This document shows, piece by piece, positions 18,863 to 27,768 of a stretch of DNA of 47,134 bases. Both the position numbers and the translations under genes were made by a program. Source of the stretch: Bacteroidales bacterium UBA4621. Its GTDB lineage: Bacteria > Bacteroidota > Bacteroidia > Bacteroidales > Paludibacteraceae. The DNA is taken from NCBI GenBank assembly GCA_002387325.1, contig DGIN01000016.1:1-47134 (forward strand), read 5' to 3'. Position 1 is the first letter of the stretch; each line of letters starts with the position of its first letter. The notes beneath the pieces were generated by a model. That model was not told where the DNA came from, did no database searches, and saw only the letters and a program-made list of their open reading frames with translations.

Positions 18863-18894
18863 TTTGCAGGGCTTGAAAAAAAGCAGTAATTTTG
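18863..18894 (+). promoter_or_regulatory. Promoter of mdh
   Basis: TAATTTTG (18887-18894) with TTTG (18863-18866) exactly 20 bp upstream; mdh begins 44 bp later. Confidence 0.85.
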
Positions 18895-18938
18895 TCGGCA
18901 CAATACAGGAACAATATAAACCTAATAAATAGTACGTT

Positions 18939-19880
18939 ATGTCAAAAGTAACCGTTGTAGGCGCAGGTAACGTAGGTGCTACGTGCGCGAATGTGTTGGC
19001 TGTAAAGAAAGTAGCCAGCGAAGTTGTATTGATTGATATCAAAGAGGGTGTTGCCGAGGGGAAGGCAATGGACATTATGCAAACGGCACAGTTGCTGGGC
19101 TTCGACACCGTGGTTAAAGGTGTCACCAACGACTATACACAGACCGCTGACTCCGATGTAGTGGTTATCACCAGCGGTCTGCCGCGCAAACCGGGTATGA
19201 CCCGCGAGGAACTCATCGGCGTAAACGCAGGTATCGTAAAGAGCGTGGTTAAGCAAGTGCTTACCTACTCGCCGAATGCCATTCTTATCGTAGTTTCCAA
19301 CCCGATGGATACGATGGCTTACCTGACACTGAAATCGCTCGGTCTGCCGCGTAACCGCGTCATTGGTATGGGTGGTGCGCTCGACAGCAGCCGCTTCAAA
19401 TACTTCCTCAGCCAGAAACTCGGTTGCAATGCCAACGAGGTAGAGGGCTTCGTTATCGGCGGGCACGGCGATACCACTATGATTCCTATGGCTCGTTTCG
19501 CTACCTACAAAGGTATGCCTATCCTCAACTTTATGAGCGAGGATGAACTCGACGAGGTAGTTCACAACACTATGGTAGGCGGTGCCACACTGACCGGTCT
19601 GCTTGGTACCAGTGCATGGATGGCTCCGGGTGCCAGCGCAGCCAGCGTAGTGGACAGCATCATTAACGACCAGAAGAAACTCATTCCTTGCTCGGCTTAC
19701 CTCGACGGCGAGTACGGATACAAAGACATCACTATCGGTGTGCCTTGTATCATTGGCAAGAACGGTATCGAGAAGATTGTCGAGTTGCCGCTCAACGACA
19801 AGGAGAAAGAACTCTATGCTGCCAGCGAGGCTGCCGTAGCAAAGACCACCTCTATCCTTCACGACATCAACGCTATCTGA
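18939..19880 (+). CDS. mdh: Malate dehydrogenase (LDH-like type)
   Basis: Reversibly converts malate and oxaloacetate with NAD(H). 313 aa. GAGNVG (8-13) is the dinucleotide site, and LPRKPGMTR carries the substrate-binding arginines; VVSNPMDTM and the catalytic His loop FVIGGHGDTTM follow. In an anaerobe with pckA it would run mainly in the reductive direction toward malate, fumarate and succinate (inference). Single-gene unit with its own promoter and terminator. Confidence 0.96.
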   Translation: MSKVTVVGAGNVGATCANVLAVKKVASEVVLIDIKEGVAEGKAMDIMQTAQLLGFDTVVKGVTNDYTQTADSDVVVITSGLPRKPGMTREELIGVNAGIVKSVVKQVLTYSPNAILIVVSNPMDTMAYLTLKSLGLPRNRVIGMGGALDSSRFKYFLSQKLGCNANEVEGFVIGGHGDTTMIPMARFATYKGMPILNFMSEDELDEVVHNTMVGGATLTGLLGTSAWMAPGASAASVVDSIINDQKKLIPCSAYLDGEYGYKDITIGVPCIIGKNGIEKIVELPLNDKEKELYAASEAAVAKTTSILHDINAI

Positions 19881-19932
19881 TTAACGGCATCAACGCTATC
19901 CGATTATATCAGATTGTAAATAGTATGTTAGC

Positions 19933-19965
19933 AAAGAGACTGCCTGACACGGGCAGTCTCTTTTT
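19933..19965 (+). terminator. Intrinsic terminator of mdh
   Basis: AAAGAGACTGCC (19933-19944) pairs perfectly with GGCAGTCTCTTT (19952-19963); loop 7 nt; the T-run continues to 19965. Confidence 0.92.
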
Positions 19966-19975
19966 GTGAGTGATA

Positions 19976-20007
19976 TTTGCATATTCCATTTTTTATCCGT
20001 ACCTTTG
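19976..20007 (+). promoter_or_regulatory. Promoter of tRNA-Leu
   Basis: TACCTTTG (20000-20007) with TTTG (19976-19979) exactly 20 bp upstream. The tRNA begins 57 bp later. Confidence 0.85.
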
Positions 20008-20063
20008 CAGTCGGTTTTGAGTGAGTAATGGTCGCAAGGTGTACCTTGTGGTTGTTTTTCAAC

Positions 20064-20149
20064 GCCGCGATGGTGGAATCGGTAGACACGAGGGACTTAA
20101 AATCCCTTGACCAGAAATGGTTGTGTGGGTTCAAGTCCCACTCGCGGTA
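20064..20149 (+). tRNA. tRNA-Leu (anticodon TAA)
   Basis: 86 nt, class II tRNA with a long variable arm. The acceptor GCCGCGA pairs with TCGCGGT (first pair G-T); the anticodon stem AGGGA/TCCCT closes the loop CTTAAAA, giving anticodon TAA (reads UUA); the T arm has GGTTCAAGTCC. CCA is not encoded (ACAACA follows). It has its own promoter and terminator. Confidence 0.96.
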
Positions 20150-20157
20150 CAACAAAT

Positions 20158-20190
20158 GGGCAAAACTGATTATATATCGGTTTTGCCCTT
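20158..20190 (+). terminator. Terminator after tRNA-Leu
   Basis: A 13-bp stem (20158-20170 with 20176-20188, one G-T pair), loop TATAT, then TTGTAATTT. Confidence 0.85.
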
Positions 20191-20294
20191 GTAATTTGGG
20201 GCAGGAAAATATACGTTGAAATGTTTTGGGGGATAGATAAGTGTGGCTTCCGAACAGGGTTTTGTGCGGTTATTTTTGAAAAAATGCATAAACA

Positions 20295-20326
20295 TTTGTT
20301 ATTTCCATAAAAAATAACTACCTTTG
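20295..20326 (+). promoter_or_regulatory. Promoter of the outer-membrane protein/HD operon
   Basis: TACCTTTG (20319-20326) with TTTG (20295-20298) exactly 20 bp upstream; ATG at 20346, 19 bp after the box. Confidence 0.85.
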
Positions 20327-20345
20327 TGGCGATTTTGTGTAGGTT

Positions 20346-21188
20346 ATGAAAAGACATTTGCTATTATCCGTACTTGCTGTGGCATTGGGTTTATGCTACA
20401 GTGGCGCATTGATGGCGGAAGTAACGCCCCACAGGGGTAATCCGCAGCAAAAGATGCAGACACGCCGCATATGGCGTGAGAAGCCGAATTATCGTGGTCT
20501 CTATTCTACCACTTACAACCCTTCCGTAATGCAAGGTGTGTCTCTCACGGTAAGTGCTGCCTACTATTATGGCGATGTTGATATGCTCGGCATCGCTTTT
20601 AAGGAGGGGTTCCAGAAACAGAACCTGAGTCTCAGCGGTAGTTTTGTCTTTAGTTATCTCCATCCGCTCGCCCGCAGTGCCAATTGGCGCTTCTCCGCTT
20701 CGGGGGGCTACCTGCACGGAAACGACAGCGCACGCTATGATATGATCACCAACCCCGCTACAGGACAACAAGTAGAGGAACAGATGGGCAAGGGTTCTTT
20801 CCGCAGCGGTTTTGGCGAATTGGCGGCAGGTATAGAGTGGTATCCTTTCTCGCGTGCCGGCTTTTATATCTATGCGGGGCTCGGACTGAACGTGAGCGTT
20901 ATCAATTACGATTTTACCCGTGTCAACAGGGGAGAGGGACAGGTATTCGGCGTACTGCCTATGTTACCCATAGAGATTGGCTACAATATCGACCTTACAC
21001 ACGGTTTCTTCCTTACAGTTATGGCATCCGTCCACCAAGGACTCTTAGACGTACCCTACAGCAATCTTGATGCATGGCCTATTATTAAATCAACGCGTTT
21101 CCAATGGGGAGACGGTTATTTTCTGTTAGGTCTCTCTTTCTCCTACCGCTGGCAGAAATGTGAACCGTGCCGCTTGTATCAATGGTAA
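20346..21188 (+). CDS. Outer-membrane beta-barrel protein
   Basis: 280 aa with a signal peptide (cleavage near ALMA). The mature chain has alternating aromatic/polar strands (SLTVSAAYYYGDVD, SLSGSFVFSYLHPL, YFLLGLSFSYRW), compatible with a small 8-10-strand barrel. It resembles DUF6089-type proteins, but I am not sure. The position next to lipid A genes suggests an envelope role (inference). The last 7 bases overlap the HD-domain gene. Confidence 0.75.
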   Translation: MKRHLLLSVLAVALGLCYSGALMAEVTPHRGNPQQKMQTRRIWREKPNYRGLYSTTYNPSVMQGVSLTVSAAYYYGDVDMLGIAFKEGFQKQNLSLSGSFVFSYLHPLARSANWRFSASGGYLHGNDSARYDMITNPATGQQVEEQMGKGSFRSGFGELAAGIEWYPFSRAGFYIYAGLGLNVSVINYDFTRVNRGEGQVFGVLPMLPIEIGYNIDLTHGFFLTVMASVHQGLLDVPYSNLDAWPIIKSTRFQWGDGYFLLGLSFSYRWQKCEPCRLYQW

Positions 21189-22438
21189 CCAACAAACGGA
21201 AGATAATCAACGACCCTGTATTCGGATTTCTCACTATTCCGAGCAATCTGCTCTACGATGTGTTGCAACATCCGTATGTCCAGCGTCTCAACCGCATCCG
21301 GCAGTTGGGACTTTCCTATTTGGTGTATCCCGGTGCTATGCACAGCCGTTTCCTTCACTCCTTAGGGGCAATGCACCTGATGAGTGAGGGCATATCCTCG
21401 TTGCGCAGCAAAGGAGTGCATATAAGCGACAGCGAGGCTACGGGGGCATTGGCGGCTATTTTGCTCCACGACATAGGACACGGACCTTTCTCCCATGTAT
21501 TGGAGCATACGCTGGTGGAGGGGATTACCCATGAGGAGATTTCGCTCCTGATGATGGAGCAGATCAATATAGACCTCAGCCGTGGCAGCGAGCAGCAACT
21601 TTGGCAGCAGCGTCCGTTGGATGAGGCAATTGCTATCTTCAAAGACCGGTACCCGCGCCATTTCCTCCACCAACTCATTTCCAGCCAGTTGGATGTGGAT
21701 AGGATGGACTACCTCTGCCGCGACTCGTTCTTTACGGGCGTGCAGGAGGGGCGTGTGGCGAGCGAGCGACTATTGAAGATGCTCAATGTGGTGGACGATC
21801 GTCTGGTGGTGGAGATCAAGGGCATCTACTCAGTGGAGAAATTTCTTGTAGCACGCCGCTTGATGTACTGGCAGGTCTATCTGCATAAGACCTCTGTGGC
21901 TGCTGAACAACACCTGATTAAGATACTCGCGCGGGCAAAAGAACTGGCTCTGTCGGGCAAGGAATTGTTCTGTTCGCCCGCATTGCACTATTTCCTCTAC
22001 CACCGTGTTACGGCAACCGATTTTGCCCTTGGCAGCGAGGCCATGCAGCAGTATGCGCTCCTTGACGATACCGATGTGCTGTCGGCTATCAAGGTTTGGA
22101 TGGACTCGGACGACATCGTGCTGCGCGAATTGAGTACAGCGTTTACCAACCGCCAACTCTTCCGCGGGCGGCTGCTTACCGAACCGCTCTCTGAAACCGA
22201 GCAGCAGATATTGCGCCGTCATTACGCCAATGCGTTGGGTATCAGCGATCGGGAAGCGGAGTATTTCTTTGTGGAGCATGTGTCCACGAGCAATACCTAT
22301 TCGGAGAAAGACGACTCGATCGACATCCTCTACCGCGATGGTACGGTGCGCGACATCGCCTCCGCCAGCGAGATACTCGACCTGCCGTCGCTTACCCGCA
22401 AACCCAAGAAACTCTACCTGTTTGAGTTCAGAGGGTGA
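21182..22438 (+). CDS. HD-domain phosphohydrolase
   Basis: 418 aa. It has the dNTPase-like HD superfamily metal site: H54 in AMHSRF, H59, the HD pair H96-D97 in LLHDIGHGPFSH, and a later Asp in QLDVDRMDYLCRD. Relatives include dGTP triphosphohydrolases; the exact substrate is unknown. It starts within the end of the outer-membrane-protein gene (7-bp overlap) and precedes lpxD, an order I recognise as common in Bacteroidales. Upstream in-frame GTG 21167 is possible; ATG 21182 is preferred. Confidence 0.88.
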   Translation: MVTNKRKIINDPVFGFLTIPSNLLYDVLQHPYVQRLNRIRQLGLSYLVYPGAMHSRFLHSLGAMHLMSEGISSLRSKGVHISDSEATGALAAILLHDIGHGPFSHVLEHTLVEGITHEEISLLMMEQINIDLSRGSEQQLWQQRPLDEAIAIFKDRYPRHFLHQLISSQLDVDRMDYLCRDSFFTGVQEGRVASERLLKMLNVVDDRLVVEIKGIYSVEKFLVARRLMYWQVYLHKTSVAAEQHLIKILARAKELALSGKELFCSPALHYFLYHRVTATDFALGSEAMQQYALLDDTDVLSAIKVWMDSDDIVLRELSTAFTNRQLFRGRLLTEPLSETEQQILRRHYANALGISDREAEYFFVEHVSTSNTYSEKDDSIDILYRDGTVRDIASASEILDLPSLTRKPKKLYLFEFRG

Positions 22439-22469
22439 GAAACAATAAGTAATAACAAAGGCTATCCTC

Positions 22470-22533
22470 CTGACATCCACCTGACATCCACCTTACTTTT
22501 GTTATAGGATGGTTATAGGATAGTTATAGGATA
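22470..22533. repeat. Two adjacent 11-bp repeat sets before lpxD
   Basis: CTGACATCCAC occurs twice (22470-22480, 22481-22491), then CTTACTTTTG, then GTTATAGGATG and two copies of GTTATAGGATA (22501-22533), all with an 11-bp period. The join TACTTTTG (22494-22501) matches a -7 box but has no TTG 20 bp upstream. The array is followed by AT-rich CATAATTCATAATT (22541-22554). Confidence 0.85.
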
Positions 22534-22562
22534 GACAACTCATAATTCATAATTAGAATAAC

Positions 22563-23588
22563 GTGGAATTTTCTGCACAACAAATATCCCTCCTTCTTGG
22601 AGGAAAACTCTATGGCGACCCCAATAGCACTGTGAGCGATATAGCCCCTATCGAGTCCGCTACCGAGGGAAAACTCTGTTTCCTTTGCGATGAGAAATAT
22701 ATGCCCTATTTAGCAACCACGCAAGCCTCTGTCATATTGGTTACGGCAAGTCTTTTGGGCGACAAATCCCCCGAAAGCAATGCTACCGTGATTGCCGTAG
22801 AGAACGCCCGCGGGGCGATGGGGCAACTGCTCCAATTAGTGGCAAAAGCCATGAATCCCGCTCGCCATGGCGTAGAACAGCCTGCCTATATCAGCGAGGG
22901 TGTCTCCGTGCCGGACGATGCCTATATCGGGGCGTTTGCCTACATCGGCAAGAATGTCCGTCTCGGCAAAGGCGTACAGATCTACCCGAATACGTATATC
23001 GGTGATAATGTGCAGATAGGCGACAATACGATTCTCTATGCGGGGGTCAAGGTCTATTACAACTGTGTGATAGGGCGTGATTGTATTCTTCATGCGGGTG
23101 TGGTAGTAGGTGCGGACGGTTTCGGTTTCGAACCCGATGCGCAGGGCGTGAACCAAAAACTGCCCCAGATAGGCAATGTGGTGATAGAGGACGATGTGGA
23201 GATAGGTGCCAACAGCACCATCGACCGTGCAATGATGGGTTCCACCCGCATACACCGTAATGCGAAGATAGACAATCTTGTGCAGGTGGCGCACAATGTG
23301 GAAGTGGGTGAATCAACCTTTATGTGCGCACAGGTCGGCGTGGCGGGTTCTACCAAGATAGGCAGCCATTGTATCCTGGCCGGTCAGGCGGGGGTAGCGG
23401 GGCATATCGAGATTGCCGACCGTTGCGTCTTCGGTGCACAAGCGGGTGTGGCAGGCAGTGTCCGCAAACCGGGTATGTACCAAGGGTCGCCCGCTATCGA
23501 TGCAATGAACTGGCGTCGTTCCTCGGTCGGGTTCAAGCAACTCCCCGACCTGATGCGCCGCCTCAACGAGATAGAGAAGAATTTGTAA
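22563..23588 (+). CDS. lpxD: UDP-3-O-(3-hydroxyacyl)glucosamine N-acyltransferase
   Basis: Third step of lipid A synthesis: N-acylates UDP-3-O-acylglucosamine. 341 aa. An N-terminal uridine-binding domain is followed by a left-handed beta-helix of hexapeptide repeats (IGAFAYIG, IGDNVQIG, VEIGANSTI). The catalytic His is in VQVAHNVEVGE. The start is GTG. First of lpxD-lpxC-lpxA. Confidence 0.96.
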   Translation: MEFSAQQISLLLGGKLYGDPNSTVSDIAPIESATEGKLCFLCDEKYMPYLATTQASVILVTASLLGDKSPESNATVIAVENARGAMGQLLQLVAKAMNPARHGVEQPAYISEGVSVPDDAYIGAFAYIGKNVRLGKGVQIYPNTYIGDNVQIGDNTILYAGVKVYYNCVIGRDCILHAGVVVGADGFGFEPDAQGVNQKLPQIGNVVIEDDVEIGANSTIDRAMMGSTRIHRNAKIDNLVQVAHNVEVGESTFMCAQVGVAGSTKIGSHCILAGQAGVAGHIEIADRCVFGAQAGVAGSVRKPGMYQGSPAIDAMNWRRSSVGFKQLPDLMRRLNEIEKNL

Positions 23589-23644
23589 ATTTGTAAATTC
23601 TTTGCATATAATTTCTTATTCATAATTCGTAATTCATAATTGAA

Positions 23645-24544
23645 ATGAACCAGCATACAATATCTTCCCCTTTCACCCTTTCGGGCAAGGGATTGCATAC
23701 AGGTCTGCATATCACGGCAAATTTCCTGCCTGCGGACGAAAATACAGGCATACGGCTTTGTCGTATAGACCTGCCCGGCAAGCCTACCCACCAAGCCCTG
23801 GCCGACTATGTGAGTGCCACCGAGCGCGGTACGGTACTTGAACACGGAGCGTGGAAAATATCCACTGTGGAGCACGCCCTCTCCGCCCTCTATGCGATGG
23901 GTGTGGACAACTGTCTCATCGAGTTGGACGGCCCTGAGATACCTATCCTCGACGGTAGTGCCAAACCATTCGTCAAGGCTATTCAGGCGGCGGGCTTGCA
24001 GGAGCAGCAGGCGGAGCGCAAAGTGTTTGTCGTTACGGAGCCTATTGAGTATGTCTCCGAGCGCGGTAACAAGTTGGTGCTGCTGCCATCTGACCACTAT
24101 GAGGTAGAAGTGATGATTTCCTTCCCGAGTGTCTTCCTGCGCGAGCAGCGGGCGGAACTGCACGACCTGAGCACCTACCCCCGCGAGATAGCCGCCGCAC
24201 GTACATTCTGCTTTGTGCGCGAGATAGAGCCGCTCCTGCGTATGGGGCTCATCAAAGGCGGGGACCTGCAAAATGCCCTTGTAATCTACGAGACCCAGAT
24301 GTCGCAGGAGGGACTCGACTATATGACCGACAAACTCGGTGCACCGCACCTCGATGCCACCAAACTCGGTTACCTCTCCCCGCTCAACTACCAGAACGAG
24401 CCGGCGCGGCACAAACTGCTTGACCTCATCGGCGACATGTCCCTGCTCGGCTGCTATATCCAAGGCAAACTCATCGCCGAGCGACCCGGACACACCTTCA
24501 ACACCTCCTGCTGCCGCCAACTGAGGAATAAAGTAATTCAATAA
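23645..24544 (+). CDS. lpxC: UDP-3-O-acyl-N-acetylglucosamine deacetylase, LpxC domain only
   Basis: Committed step of lipid A synthesis; zinc hydrolase of the inner leaflet side. 299 aa. Metal and catalytic residues are in place: E76-H77 in STVEH, H256 and D260 in RHKLLD, H283 in RPGHTFN, with E. coli spacing. In Bacteroidota LpxC is normally the N-terminal half of an LpxC-FabZ fusion of about 460 aa. Here the chain stops right after the LpxC domain (CRQLRNKVIQ), and lpxA begins 34 bp later, so there is no FabZ and no room for a frameshifted one. The hydroxyacyl-ACP dehydratase must be encoded elsewhere. Confidence 0.95.
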   Translation: MNQHTISSPFTLSGKGLHTGLHITANFLPADENTGIRLCRIDLPGKPTHQALADYVSATERGTVLEHGAWKISTVEHALSALYAMGVDNCLIELDGPEIPILDGSAKPFVKAIQAAGLQEQQAERKVFVVTEPIEYVSERGNKLVLLPSDHYEVEVMISFPSVFLREQRAELHDLSTYPREIAAARTFCFVREIEPLLRMGLIKGGDLQNALVIYETQMSQEGLDYMTDKLGAPHLDATKLGYLSPLNYQNEPARHKLLDLIGDMSLLGCYIQGKLIAERPGHTFNTSCCRQLRNKVIQ

Positions 24545-24578
24545 TTACAAATTAAAAATTACACATTACAAATTGACT

Positions 24579-25355
24579 ATGACCCAACCATTAGCATACA
24601 TCCATCCGGAGGCGAAGATTGACCCCTCCGTGCAAATCGGTCCCTTTGTTTATATCGACAAAGATGTGGAAATCGGTGCCGGCACCGCCATTGATGCCAA
24701 CGCCACTATCTGCGAGGGCGTACGTATTGGCAAAAACTGCCATATATTCCCCTCTGCCGTAGTGGGTGCCATCCCGCAGGACTTGAAGTTCAAAGGCGAG
24801 AAGACCTACGTCTTCATCGGTGATAACACCACCATTCGCGAGTGCGCTACCATTCATCGCGGTACTGCCAGCAAGGGCAAGACTGTAGTGGGCAGCAACT
24901 GCCTGATCATGGCATACTGCCACGTGGCACACGACTGCTTGCTCCACGACCATATCATTATGTCCAACGCCGTGCAACTGGCAGGCGAGGTGGTAGTGGA
25001 CGATTGGGCTATCATCGGTGGCGGAAGCCTCGTGCACCAGTTTACCCATATCGGGGCGCATGTGATGATACAGGGCGGTACGAAAATCAACAAGGACATA
25101 CCGCCGTATGTTATTGCAGCCCGCGAACCGGTATCCTATTGTGGTATCAACTCCGTCGGACTCAACCGACGCGGTTTCACCCGTGAGCAGATAGCCTCTA
25201 TACAAGATACCTATCGTACGCTCTATATGTCGGGACTGAACGTATCCCAAGCCGTAGAACAGATACTCGCTACCGTACCCGAGACACCCGAGCGCAACGC
25301 AATCATCGACTTTATCAAAGCCTCTCCCCGTGGCATCGTCCGCGGCATAAACTAA
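24579..25355 (+). CDS. lpxA: UDP-N-acetylglucosamine O-acyltransferase
   Basis: First acyltransferase of lipid A synthesis. 258 aa. Left-handed beta-helix of hexapeptides, then a helical C-terminal domain. The catalytic His is in MAYCHVAHDCLLHDH and the product-binding region is in GGTKINKDIPPYV. The ATG at 24579 is preferred over an upstream TTG. Closely spaced after lpxC. Confidence 0.96.
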   Translation: MTQPLAYIHPEAKIDPSVQIGPFVYIDKDVEIGAGTAIDANATICEGVRIGKNCHIFPSAVVGAIPQDLKFKGEKTYVFIGDNTTIRECATIHRGTASKGKTVVGSNCLIMAYCHVAHDCLLHDHIIMSNAVQLAGEVVVDDWAIIGGGSLVHQFTHIGAHVMIQGGTKINKDIPPYVIAAREPVSYCGINSVGLNRRGFTREQIASIQDTYRTLYMSGLNVSQAVEQILATVPETPERNAIIDFIKASPRGIVRGIN

Positions 25356-25380
25356 TTAGGAATGATGAATTAGGAATTAT

Positions 25381-25433
25381 AAATGCTGTATGGGGACGAT
25401 GCGTTTCGCGTCGTCAGAATATATAAAGCATTT
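25381..25433 (+). repeat. Nested palindrome in the lpxA-glnS spacer
   Basis: AAATGCT (25381-25387) pairs with AGCATTT (25427-25433), enclosing GACGATGCG (25395-25403) paired with CGCGTCGTC (25407-25415) over a TTT loop. It may be a REP-like or terminator-like element. AT-rich TAATTCAAAATTCATAATT follows to 25466. Confidence 0.7.
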
Positions 25434-25472
25434 AATTCCTTACTCATAATTCAAAATTCATAATTAACCACA

Positions 25473-27164
25473 ATGGAAACAGAAGAAAGAAGCCTCAATT
25501 TCATTGAGCAAATCGTAGAGAAAGACCTTGCCGAGGGCAAGAACGGAGGACGTATCCAGACCCGTTTCCCGCCCGAGCCCAACGGCTATCTGCATATCGG
25601 ACACGTCAAAGCCATCTGTATGGACTTCGGTATTGCCGAGCGTTACCATGGTGTATGCAATCTCCGTTTCGATGACACCAACCCCGTCAAAGAGGATGTG
25701 GAGTACGTGGATTCCATCCAGCAGGACATTGCGTGGTTGGGATTCAAATGGGGCAATATCTATTACGCCAGCGACTATTTCCAGCAACTCTATGACCTTG
25801 CCATCCGCTTCATCAAAGAGGGCAAGGCATACGTAGATGAGCAGACTGCCGAGCAGATTGCCGAGCAGAAAGGTACGCCTACCGAACCCGGCGTGAACTC
25901 TCCCTACCGCGACCGACCAGTAGAGGAGAATCTCCGTCTCTTCGAGGCAATGCAGGCAGGCGAGATAGAGGACGGCAAGATGGTGTTGCGTGCCAAGATT
26001 GATATGGCGAACCCCAATATGCACTTCCGTGACCCTATCATGTACCGTATCATCACCACCCACCCGCACCACCGCACGGGGCGCAAATGGAATGTCTATC
26101 CGATGTACGATTTCGCACACGGGCAGAGCGACTATTTCGAGGGCGTTACGCACTCTATCTGTACCCTTGAGTTTGTAGTGCACCGTCCGCTGTACGACTA
26201 TTTCCTCGACCAGTTTGTAACGGGCGACTACCGTCCGCACCAGTACGAGTTCAACCGACTGAATATCACCTACACTGTGATGTCGAAGCGCAAGATGCTC
26301 CAACTCGTCAAAGAGGGACTCGTGCGCGGCTGGGACGACCCCCGTATGCCGACCGTCTGCGGTCTGCGCCGACGCGGCTACACCGCCGAGGCTATACGTG
26401 CGTTCATCGACCGTATCGGCTACACCAAGGTGGAGGGTATGATTGATGTCAGTCTGCTCGAGCACACCGTGCGCGAGTGCCTCAAAGAGACTGCACCGCG
26501 TATCTGCGCTATCTTCAACCCCGTCAAACTCGTTATCACCAACTATGAGGGCAACGGCGAGAACATCACTGCGGAGAACATCGACGGGCATCCCGAACTC
26601 GGTACGCGCGAGATGCAGTTCGCCCGCGAACTCTATATCGAGCGCGGTGACTTCCTCGAGCAGGCGGACAAGAACTTCTTCCGTCTCAGTCCGGGCGGGC
26701 GTGAGGTGCGCCTCAAATCGGCGTATATCATCCAAGCCACAGGCTGCAAGAAGGACGCCAACGGCAATATCACCACCGTCTATGCCACCTACGACACCGC
26801 TTCCAAGTCGGGCACCGAGGGAGGCAACCGCAAGACCAAAGCCACTATCAACTGGGTGGAGTGCAACTCGTGCCTTGATGCCGAAGCACGCCTCTATGAC
26901 CGCCTGTTTGCCGTAGAGAACCCGTCGGCAGAGGAAGGCGATTTCCGTGACCTGCTCAACCCCAACAGCCTCGAGATAAAAACTATCAAGGTCGAGGGCT
27001 CGCTCCGCAGCGAACTCCATGCACCCGTTATCGAGAACGGCATTGCTCAGGAGAACCACTACCAGTTGCTCAAGCAGGGCTACTTCGTGGTTGACCCCGA
27101 CACCACCCCCGACCACCTTGTCCTCAACCGCACCGCCTCGCTGAAAGACAACTGGCAGAAATAA
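25473..27164 (+). CDS. glnS: Glutaminyl-tRNA synthetase
   Basis: Class I synthetase charging tRNA-Gln directly. 563 aa. The HIGH signature is in EPNGYLHIGH (about 34-43) and the KMSKS-like motif is VMSKRK. The C-terminal anticodon-binding barrels are present, from about residue 340. The presence of GlnRS means this organism need not rely on the transamidation route for Gln-tRNA. It has a long leader with repeat elements and two hairpins downstream. Confidence 0.97.
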   Translation: METEERSLNFIEQIVEKDLAEGKNGGRIQTRFPPEPNGYLHIGHVKAICMDFGIAERYHGVCNLRFDDTNPVKEDVEYVDSIQQDIAWLGFKWGNIYYASDYFQQLYDLAIRFIKEGKAYVDEQTAEQIAEQKGTPTEPGVNSPYRDRPVEENLRLFEAMQAGEIEDGKMVLRAKIDMANPNMHFRDPIMYRIITTHPHHRTGRKWNVYPMYDFAHGQSDYFEGVTHSICTLEFVVHRPLYDYFLDQFVTGDYRPHQYEFNRLNITYTVMSKRKMLQLVKEGLVRGWDDPRMPTVCGLRRRGYTAEAIRAFIDRIGYTKVEGMIDVSLLEHTVRECLKETAPRICAIFNPVKLVITNYEGNGENITAENIDGHPELGTREMQFARELYIERGDFLEQADKNFFRLSPGGREVRLKSAYIIQATGCKKDANGNITTVYATYDTASKSGTEGGNRKTKATINWVECNSCLDAEARLYDRLFAVENPSAEEGDFRDLLNPNSLEIKTIKVEGSLRSELHAPVIENGIAQENHYQLLKQGYFVVDPDTTPDHLVLNRTASLKDNWQK

Positions 27165-27203
27165 CCGACTTCTCTACATTGTCAGTGTCTCCAAAGGAGA
27201 AAA

Positions 27204-27274
27204 TAACGGAAAATACATTCACTCCCCCATTCTGTATTCTATACACCAACGGGGGAGTATTTGTTTTTCCGTTA
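27204..27274 (+). terminator. Long two-level hairpin after glnS
   Basis: TAACGGAAAA (27204-27213) pairs with TTTTCCGTTA (27265-27274) outside; ACTCCCCC (27221-27228) pairs with GGGGGAGT (27251-27258) inside. It starts 40 nt past the glnS stop. Role as terminator or processing stop is an inference. Confidence 0.7.
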
Positions 27275-27336
27275 ATGCCAATAAAAAGACCATAACCGTG
27301 ACCTATATACCAAAATCATTGTTCCAAACCTAAAAC

Positions 27337-27374
27337 AAAAGAGACTGCCTCACGAGTGTGTAGCAGTCTCTTTT
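27337..27374. terminator. Bidirectional terminator between glnS and hpf
   Basis: AAAAGAGACTGC (27337-27348) pairs with GCAGTCTCTTTT (27363-27374); the loop holds a mini-stem CAC/GTG. T-rich sequence follows on both strands. Confidence 0.88.
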
Positions 27375-27392
27375 GTTTTTATTACGTGTTGT

Positions 27393-27680
27393 TTACTTAT
27401 CCTTTTGTTTCTCCAATTGGCGGTCCAGTGCTTCAAGACATTCGTCAACGGCTTGCTCGAAGGTGTCGCAGGTCTTTTGAGCGAAGAGTTCGGCACCCAT
27501 ACCCGTGATACGGACGGCAACTTCTTTGTTGAGGTTGGTTTCGGGTTTGACTACGGTCATACGGATGTTCATTTCAGCGGAAGGAGTCAGCAGTTTCTCG
27601 TAGCGACGGGTTTTCTTGGCGATGTGTTGCTCCAAACGGGTGGCAATCTCAAAATTAACGGCTTGCGTGTTCAGTTTCAT
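27393..27680 (-). CDS. hpf: Ribosome hibernation promoting factor, short form
   Basis: 95 aa, HPF/RaiA (sigma-54 modulation protein) family. It binds the decoding site of idle 30S subunits in stationary phase. Features: beta-alpha-beta fold with FEIATRLEQHIAKK and a C-terminal helix FEQAVDECLEALDRQLEKQKDK (two overlapping segments). It lacks the C-terminal dimerisation domain of long HPF. It lies 88 bp after radA. A box with one base too many (TACTATTTG, 27752-27760 minus strand) could be a promoter. Confidence 0.9.
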   Translation of the reverse strand: MKLNTQAVNFEIATRLEQHIAKKTRRYEKLLTPSAEMNIRMTVVKPETNLNKEVAVRITGMGAELFAQKTCDTFEQAVDECLEALDRQLEKQKDK

Positions 27681-27768
27681 AGTGAATCCTTTCTGTTAAG
27701 AGTTAATGTTTTAATAGTGGATCTATAAAATCCGGTTTATCTAAAATCGCACAAATAGTATGCCAATC

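Noticed and set aside
20035..20048. CAAGGT-GT-ACCTTG palindrome before tRNA-Leu
   Set aside because: Loop of only two bases and no role evident; probably chance.
23384..24541. 385-codon minus-strand open frame
   Set aside because: Antisense to lpxD and lpxC; no recognisable protein features.
25464..27116. 550-codon minus-strand open frame
   Set aside because: Antisense mirror of glnS, kept open by codon bias.
27752..27760. TACTATTTG as promoter of hpf
   Set aside because: One extra base between TA and TTTG; kept only as a weak possibility in the hpf entry.
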